From Candidatus Moraniibacteriota bacterium (GTDB lineage: Bacteria > Patescibacteriota > Minisyncoccia > Moranbacterales > UBA2206), in the NCBI GenBank assembly GCA_026396205.1, contig JAPLXF010000045.1, forward strand, positions 1-15,125: a stretch of DNA of 15,125 nucleotides, in the 5' to 3' direction. Position 1 is the stretch's first letter, and the number at the start of each line of letters is the position of its first letter. The notes beneath the pieces are model-generated. The model worked only from the letters and a program-made list of their open reading frames with translations. It was not told where the DNA came from and made no database searches. Shown piece by piece: positions 12,277 through 15,125 of the stretch. A program made the translations under genes and the position numbers.

Positions 12277-12360
12277 GAAAGTCCCATAATCCTTTCGCTC
12301 CGACGTTACGTCGGAGATAAAAGGATATTAATCCGCAAAGGAGGGCTTTCTTTGGCGGAT
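12277..12360 (+). promoter_or_regulatory. Structured, possibly pseudoknotted leader upstream of rpsF
   Basis: Four helices can be drawn. CTCCGACG (12298-12305) pairs with CGTCGGAG (12309-12316). ATCCTTT (12289-12295) pairs with AAAGGAT (12320-12326). GAAAGTCC (12277-12284) pairs with GGGCTTTC (12343-12350). ATCCGC (12331-12336) pairs with GCGGAT (12355-12360). The last two interleave, so they form a pseudoknot or two exclusive states. The loop contains AAAGGAGGG, an SD-like sequence that would be sequestered. Known biology: rpsF operons are often autoregulated by S6:S18 binding to a leader RNA with a CCG motif; a CCG is present at 12333-12335. I cannot confirm that family by eye. Confidence 0.55.
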
Positions 12361-12376
12361 ATTTATTTTAAATAAA

Positions 12377-12453
12377 CACTAAAGAAACGAATATTTACAC
12401 TAAATTCAACTAAAGATTAGTTAATTTCGTGAAGATATTAGTTATTATTCGTG
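12377..12453 (+). repeat. Snapback word-repeat spacer before rpsF
   Basis: CACTAAATTCAACTAA on the left faces TTAGTTAATTTCGTG on the right, which is its reverse complement with two changes. CACTAAAGAAACGAATA is likewise mirrored by TATTAGTTATTATTCGTG. There is no Shine-Dalgarno before the rpsF ATG. Confidence 0.6.
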
Positions 12454-12454
12454 T

Positions 12455-12919
12455 ATGCTCTATGAGCTATTTTATCTCGTCGGCATGTCGCAAGAAGCAG
12501 AATTGCCAACAATTAAAACAGAAGTAAATGAAATCATTGTTTCTGAAGGCGGCGTTTTTGAAGAAAAAGAAGTAATTGAAAAAAGGCGGCTGGCCTACAA
12601 AATCAAGCAGGAAGTCCAGGGCCTCTATATCGCCCGGCGTTTTTCTTTGGAAGATCCGGAAAAAATCGAAGCCATCCGCAAACAACTGAATCTTTACGGC
12701 AGGATTTTGCGCTTTTTAATCAGCCGCACTGATGATTTGCCGGAATTGACCAGCCGGGAAGAAAGAAAACAGGCAGAAACTAAAGCGGCCGGAGCCCGCC
12801 GGGAAATTATCTCCGCCGTGGAAAAGAAAACCAAACCGGAGAATACGGAAAAGCGATTGGAGAAGAAAGAATCCGGCGACGACATTGATAAAAAATTAGA
12901 AGAAATACTTAATATTTAA
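12455..12919 (+). CDS. rpsF: 30S ribosomal protein S6
   Basis: The protein has 154 residues. The S6 core covers residues 1-99: LYELFYLVGMS as strand 1, helix 1 ending in SEGGVFEEKEVIEKRRLAYKIKQEVQGLYIARRFSL (the S6 signature with RLAY), and RILRFLISR as the last strand. S6 binds 16S rRNA together with S18, which is encoded two genes downstream. A charged tail of about 55 residues (TSREERKQAETKAAGARRE...KKESGDDIDKKLEEILNI) extends beyond the common S6 length. It is probably disordered or helical. The start ATG fits the beginning of the first strand, so no upstream extension is needed. The gene leads the rpsF-ssb-rpsR cluster, whose order is widely conserved. Confidence 0.95.
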   Translation: MLYELFYLVGMSQEAELPTIKTEVNEIIVSEGGVFEEKEVIEKRRLAYKIKQEVQGLYIARRFSLEDPEKIEAIRKQLNLYGRILRFLISRTDDLPELTSREERKQAETKAAGARREIISAVEKKTKPENTEKRLEKKESGDDIDKKLEEILNI

Positions 12920-12936
12920 TCTAAGGCTTTCGGCCT

Positions 12937-12994
12937 CTAGCTATTAGCTATTCGTGTTAGCTAAAAAGCTACAAGCTAAAAAGCTACAAGCTAA
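12937..12994 (+). repeat. Snapback and tandem word repeat between rpsF and ssb
   Basis: CTAGCTATTAGCTATTC on the left is followed by two exact 15-base tandem copies of AAAAAGCTACAAGCT (12963-12977 and 12978-12992). The left AGCTA units and the right TAGCT complements can pair. The repeat runs to within 4 bases of the ssb start codon. Confidence 0.75.
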
Positions 12995-12997
12995 TTT

Positions 12998-13486
12998 ATG
13001 AATGTCAATAAAGTAATGTTAGTCGGAAGACTAACCCGCGATCCGGAAGTGAGAACTACTAATTCCGGCCAGACCGTAACTTCCATCAGTATGGCCACCA
13101 ACCGCTTTTGGAAAGACAAGAACGGCCAAAGGCAAGACCAGACCGAGTTCCATAATGTTGTGCTTTGGGGCAGACTAGGCGAAATTGCCGGCCAATATCT
13201 GACTAAAGGGCAAGAGGCTTTTATTGAAGGCCGGTTACAAACCCGGAAATACACCGCCAAAGATGGAACGGAAAAAAGATTTACGGAAATAGTCGCCGAA
13301 AATATGCAGCTTGGTTCGCGCCCGCAAAGAGCAGATGGCTCGGCTCCGTCCGGATCCTATAACCGCCCGGCGTCCGTCCAGCCAGTTCGTCCTGTTGCCG
13401 CTCCCGCGCCGGTTGAAGAAGAAATTCCAACCATCAATCTCGACGAAGAGCCGGATGAAGTAAAAATTGAGGATGTGCCCTTTTAA
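12998..13486 (+). CDS. ssb: Single-stranded DNA-binding protein
   Basis: The protein has 162 residues. The OB-fold domain occupies about 1-108: NKVMLVGRLTRDPEVRTTNSGQTVTSISMATNRFW, then TEFHNVVLWGRLGEIAGQYLTKGQEAFIEGRLQTRKY. This is the standard bacterial SSB pattern with conserved aromatic DNA-contact residues. A Pro/Ala/Ser-rich linker (109-145) leads to an acidic tip ending EDVPF. That tip matches the conserved DxxPF peptide that recruits replication and repair partners. SSB coats single-stranded DNA in replication and also supports repair such as the UvrA pathway. It lies between rpsF and rpsR as in many bacteria. No Shine-Dalgarno. Confidence 0.97.
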   Translation: MNVNKVMLVGRLTRDPEVRTTNSGQTVTSISMATNRFWKDKNGQRQDQTEFHNVVLWGRLGEIAGQYLTKGQEAFIEGRLQTRKYTAKDGTEKRFTEIVAENMQLGSRPQRADGSAPSGSYNRPASVQPVRPVAAPAPVEEEIPTINLDEEPDEVKIEDVPF

Positions 13487-13492
13487 TAACTC

Positions 13493-13583
13493 CTACAAAT
13501 TTACAAATCCTTTACAAATCTACAAATAACACAAAACTTTAAATATTTTTTATTTGTATATTTGTAGCCGATTTGTAGATTAG
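13493..13583 (+). repeat. Snapback word-repeat spacer between ssb and rpsR
   Basis: Four ACAAAT units (CTACAAATTTACAAATCC, TTTACAAATCTACAAATAA) are followed after a short AT loop by three ATTTGT units (TTATTTGTATATTTGTAGCC, ATTTGTAGATTAG). The right side is close to the full reverse complement of the left, giving a hairpin of about 35 base pairs with a few mismatches. Confidence 0.75.
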
Positions 13584-13595
13584 TGGTTTATTCTT

Positions 13596-13835
13596 ATGAA
13601 TTACAACAAAAGCAACGATATCCAAAAAATTGAAAAAAAGACTTGTTTTTTCTGTGATAACAAGATGGACCAGATTGATTATAAAGACGCTTATCTTTTG
13701 CGCCGCTTTATGAATTCGCAGGGGAAAATCTATCCGCCCAAGCGGCACGGCACTTGCTCCCGCCACCAGCGGATTCTGGCCAATGCCATCAAAAAAGCCC
13801 GTGTTATGGCACTGGTGCCGTTTGTAGTCAAATAA
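13596..13835 (+). CDS. rpsR: 30S ribosomal protein S18, zinc-binding type
   Basis: The protein has 79 residues, normal for S18. The signature YKDAYLLRRFMNSQGKIYPP is followed by KRHGTCSRHQR and the C-terminal NAIKKARVMALVPF, all characteristic. Cys17, Cys20, Cys54 and His57 form a complete CxxC...CxxH zinc site, so this is the zinc-requiring (C+) form. S18 pairs with S6 on the 30S platform. The gene is preceded by a word-repeat spacer rather than a Shine-Dalgarno, and no terminator separates it from ssb or efp. Confidence 0.97.
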   Translation: MNYNKSNDIQKIEKKTCFFCDNKMDQIDYKDAYLLRRFMNSQGKIYPPKRHGTCSRHQRILANAIKKARVMALVPFVVK

Positions 13836-13836
13836 T

Positions 13837-13904
13837 CATAGAACATGGAACACATAGCATAGAACAAAAAAAATTGCTCTCTGTTACGCGTTATGTGCTA
13901 TGTG
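13837..13904 (+). repeat. Snapback word-repeat spacer between rpsR and efp
   Basis: CATAGAACATGGAACACATAGCATAGAAC on the left, written here as CATAGAACATGGAACA then CATAGCATAGAAC, faces GTTACGCGTTATGTGCTATGTG on the right. The TATGTGCTATGTG part is the approximate reverse complement of CACATAGCATA. The AT-rich loop lies between, and the repeat ends 7 bases before the efp ATG. Confidence 0.65.
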
Positions 13905-13911
13905 AATTTTT

Positions 13912-14469
13912 ATGTTAACACTTAATGAAATAAAATCCGGCAAAAATATAATTTTAGACGGCGTGCCATACGCCGTGCTTTATCACGAGCATTCCAAAAC
14001 CGGCCGGGCCGGATCAGTCCTGCGCACCCGGCTTAAAAATCTGACCACCGGAGCGGTTCTGGAAAAAACTTTCCAAGGTGCCGATAAAATTGAAGAAGCG
14101 GATATTGCCAAATCCAAAGCCCAGTTTTTGTATAAGGAAGGAAAAAATTACGCTTTTATGGATAATGAGTCCTACGAACAATTCAATCTGCCGGCGGAAG
14201 TTTTGGAAAACGCGGTAAATTATTTGATAGAAGGAACAGAAATCACGGTTTTAAATTTCAATGGCAATCCGATCAACATTGAAATTCCGGTTAAAGTGAA
14301 ATTAAAAGTAACAGAGGCGCCACCGGGAGTGCGCGGCAATACTGTTTCCACTGGCGGAAAATTAGCCACGCTGGAAACCGGACTGAAAATCAGCGTTCCC
14401 CTTTTTGTGAACGAAGGCGATGAAGTTATCGTCAACACGGAAAAAGGCGAATATGTTTCACGGGCTTAA
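13912..14469 (+). CDS. efp: Elongation factor P, Arg32 type
   Basis: The 185-residue protein has all three EF-P domains. Domain I starts NEIKSGKNIILDGVPYAVLYHEH. Domain II contains EKTFQGADKIEEADI and FMDNESYEQFNLP. The C-terminal OB domain has APPGVRGNTVSTGGKLATLETG and ends GDEVIVNTEKGEYVSRA. EF-P relieves ribosome stalling at polyproline. The tip of the domain I loop reads SKTGRAGS, placing Arg at position 32 where E. coli has the beta-lysylated Lys34, with Thr in place of the usual Pro. Arg at this position is known from the EarP/rhamnose branch, but EarP is not visible here and the residue may be unmodified. The gene closes the plus-strand block; a strong terminator follows. Confidence 0.97.
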   Translation: MLTLNEIKSGKNIILDGVPYAVLYHEHSKTGRAGSVLRTRLKNLTTGAVLEKTFQGADKIEEADIAKSKAQFLYKEGKNYAFMDNESYEQFNLPAEVLENAVNYLIEGTEITVLNFNGNPINIEIPVKVKLKVTEAPPGVRGNTVSTGGKLATLETGLKISVPLFVNEGDEVIVNTEKGEYVSRA

Positions 14470-14484
14470 AACATGTCCATAACC

Positions 14485-14507
14485 AAAATCCCCGAGGGGA
14501 TTTTTTT
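14485..14507 (+). terminator. Rho-independent terminator after efp
   Basis: AAAATCCCC (14485-14493) pairs with GGGGATTTT (14496-14504) around a two-base GA loop, followed by more Ts to 14507. It starts 16 bases after the efp stop. Its symmetry allows use from the minus strand too. Confidence 0.9.
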
Positions 14508-14522
14508 GTAATTTTTTAGCCA

Positions 14523-14612
14523 GCACCTTCCAGACAACTTCGCAACTTGTCGCGAGTGTGAACGAATTAAGCAAGTTCTTCCTGCAGAGCTTAATACTTC
14601 GCAGAAAGGTGC
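14523..14612. other. Possible structured RNA between two convergent genes
   Basis: GCACCTT (14523-14529) and AAGGTGC (14606-14612) are a perfect 7-base pair at the ends. Inside, ATTAAG/CTTAAT, AACTTG/CAAGTT and CTGC/GCAG pairs are possible, and CAACTT is directly repeated. There is no open frame and no obvious promoter on the plus strand. It may be the 3' UTR fold of the 14634-14780 transcript. I do not recognise a family. Confidence 0.35.
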
Positions 14613-14633
14613 GGGATTTATTTGGTTTTAATT

Positions 14634-14780
14634 TTATGCTATCAACCCGATGTTATTGAACAAAATAACTGTCATGAGCGGCATCAGAGCGATCAGAAAG
14701 GCTAATCCCATTTCTTCGCTTTGTTTTTGCTCCTCTTCCAGTTGTTCGCATCTGGGGCATTTGCATATTGGATTTTCCAT
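14634..14780 (-). CDS. 48-residue small membrane protein with CxCxxC motif
   Basis: Minus-strand ATG at 14780 to TAA at 14634 encodes MENPICKCPRCEQLEEEQKQ, a Glu/Lys-rich link, and a single hydrophobic segment (about residues 25-48: MGLAFLIALMPLMTVILF). The N-terminal C-K-C-P-R-C could hold zinc or another metal on the cytoplasmic face, with the C-terminal helix in the membrane. The balanced layout (metal motif, charged linker, helix ending at the stop) makes chance unlikely despite the size. There is no Shine-Dalgarno; seven As precede the ATG. It is the first gene after the strong minus-strand promoter at 14898-14926, but a terminator lies between. Function is unknown. Confidence 0.6.
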   Translation of the reverse strand: MENPICKCPRCEQLEEEQKQSEEMGLAFLIALMPLMTVILFNNIGLIA

Positions 14781-14846
14781 TTTTTTGCGCCGATGTTAGC
14801 CAATTCCGACCGAAAATTGGATAAAATAGGCCTTTTTTAGCGAATT

Positions 14847-14882
14847 AAAAAAAGAAAGAACGGGATCCACCCGCTTTCTTTT
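14847..14882 (-). terminator. Terminator or attenuator right after a strong promoter
   Basis: On the minus strand AAAGAAAG-CGGG (complement of 14870-14882) pairs with CCCG-TT-CTTTCTTT (complement of 14851-14864), followed by Ts. The hairpin begins less than 15 bases after the predicted start of the promoter at 14898-14926. The structure is also a valid plus-strand terminator. Confidence 0.75.
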
Positions 14883-14897
14883 GCTTACTATATATCT

Positions 14898-14926
14898 ATT
14901 ATAGCCTATCTGGAGGCAAAAGTCAA
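14898..14926 (-). promoter_or_regulatory. Strong sigma70-like promoter facing the small CxCxxC gene
   Basis: On the minus strand TTGACT (14921-14926), exactly 17 bases, then perfect TATAAT (14898-14903). It is the best promoter match in the window. The IS-like end at 14930 lies directly upstream of its -35. Confidence 0.8.
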
Positions 14927-14929
14927 CAT

Positions 14930-15125
14930 TGTACAGTTAACATCATAAGGTGACACTTGGTATAGTTAGGGGTAACACATGTTAACTATACATGAAATTA
15001 TCCACAGCCCCGTTGGTGGTACGGGGATTCCAGCTCTGCCGTTGCAAGATGGCCCGGTCTGCCGCAACATCCCAATTGAGATACTGCGATGACCCAGAAC
15101 GCGCCATCAAGTGCCGGCACAGCGT
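14930..15125. mobile_element. Probable end of an insertion sequence, cut by window edge
   Basis: From 14930 the sequence changes character. TGTACAGTTAACAT (14930-14943) is the inverted partner of ATGTTAACTATACA (14979-14992) with one mismatch. Between them TACAGTTA...GGTGACAC and TATAGTTA..GGTAACAC form two direct repeats, as in multi-site transposase-binding ends. A 5'-TG terminus would fit. From about 15000 the DNA is GC-rich. One plus frame starting at ATG 14992 (MKLSTAPLVVRGFQ) and two minus frames are open to the edge. I recognise none of the three as a transposase, so the family is unknown. A single TTATCCACA (perfect DnaA-box sequence) lies at 14998-15006. Confidence 0.45.

Noticed and set aside
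14998..15006. Perfect DnaA-box sequence TTATCCACA as part of a replication origin
   Set aside because: Only one copy, with no dnaA or dnaN nearby and no AT-rich unwinding region; more likely part of the mobile-element end or chance.
14992..15125. Plus-strand gene starting MKLSTAPLVVRGFQ
   Set aside because: Open to the edge, but two minus frames are open as well, no family is recognisable and there is no Shine-Dalgarno; kept only as part of the mobile-element region.

Overview
The window looks like a chromosomal piece of a Patescibacteria (CPR, Parcubacteria-like) genome. This rests on the mix of genes: a HIT protein, a nucleotidyltransferase of a type I associate with Parcubacteria, GroEL without an adjacent GroES, and an rpsF-ssb-rpsR-efp block with almost no Shine-Dalgarno (SD) sequences. 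Several genes end in TGA, so the standard bacterial code is used and the UGA=Gly lineages are excluded. The phylum call is inference from gene style, not a placed marker tree.

Region 1 (1-4460) is an accessory block. After the 5' part of a HIT hydrolase cut by the window edge come six small genes, all on the minus strand: a membrane protein, a heptad-repeat coiled coil, a one-helix membrane protein, a beta-helix-like protein with a DnaE-C-terminus-like tail, a PNPOx-like flavin protein and an unknown helical protein. Most have their own sigma70-like promoter and their own terminator. The terminators belong to a repeated family with a conserved G-rich (C-rich on the transcribed strand) box, and a 45-base exact repeat occurs twice. 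A stand-alone structured RNA of about 130 bases with promoter and terminator lies at 859-1023 on the plus strand.

Region 2 (4470-10490, minus strand) holds groEL under a near-perfect CIRCE operator (HrcA heat-shock control), a nucleotidyltransferase-fold protein, and a full-length uvrA. A 69-base inverted-repeat mini-element sits in the groEL leader between CIRCE and the start codon.

Region 3 (10500-14510, plus strand) holds ychF, an AT-rich unknown gene, then rpsF, ssb, rpsR and efp, closed by a strong terminator. ychF carries an in-frame palindromic insertion next to its nucleotide-specificity motif. rpsF is preceded by a good promoter and a structured, possibly pseudoknotted leader. The spacers before rpsF, ssb, rpsR and efp and the uvrA downstream spacer are built from a short word repeated, followed by its reverse complement, with a different word each time. 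The spacers before groEL and ychF carry only direct word repeats.

Region 4 (14510-15125) contains a 48-residue CxCxxC membrane protein behind a strong promoter and an intervening terminator. The last 196 bases are GC-rich and begin with repeats that look like the end of an insertion sequence, consistent with a contig breaking at a mobile element.
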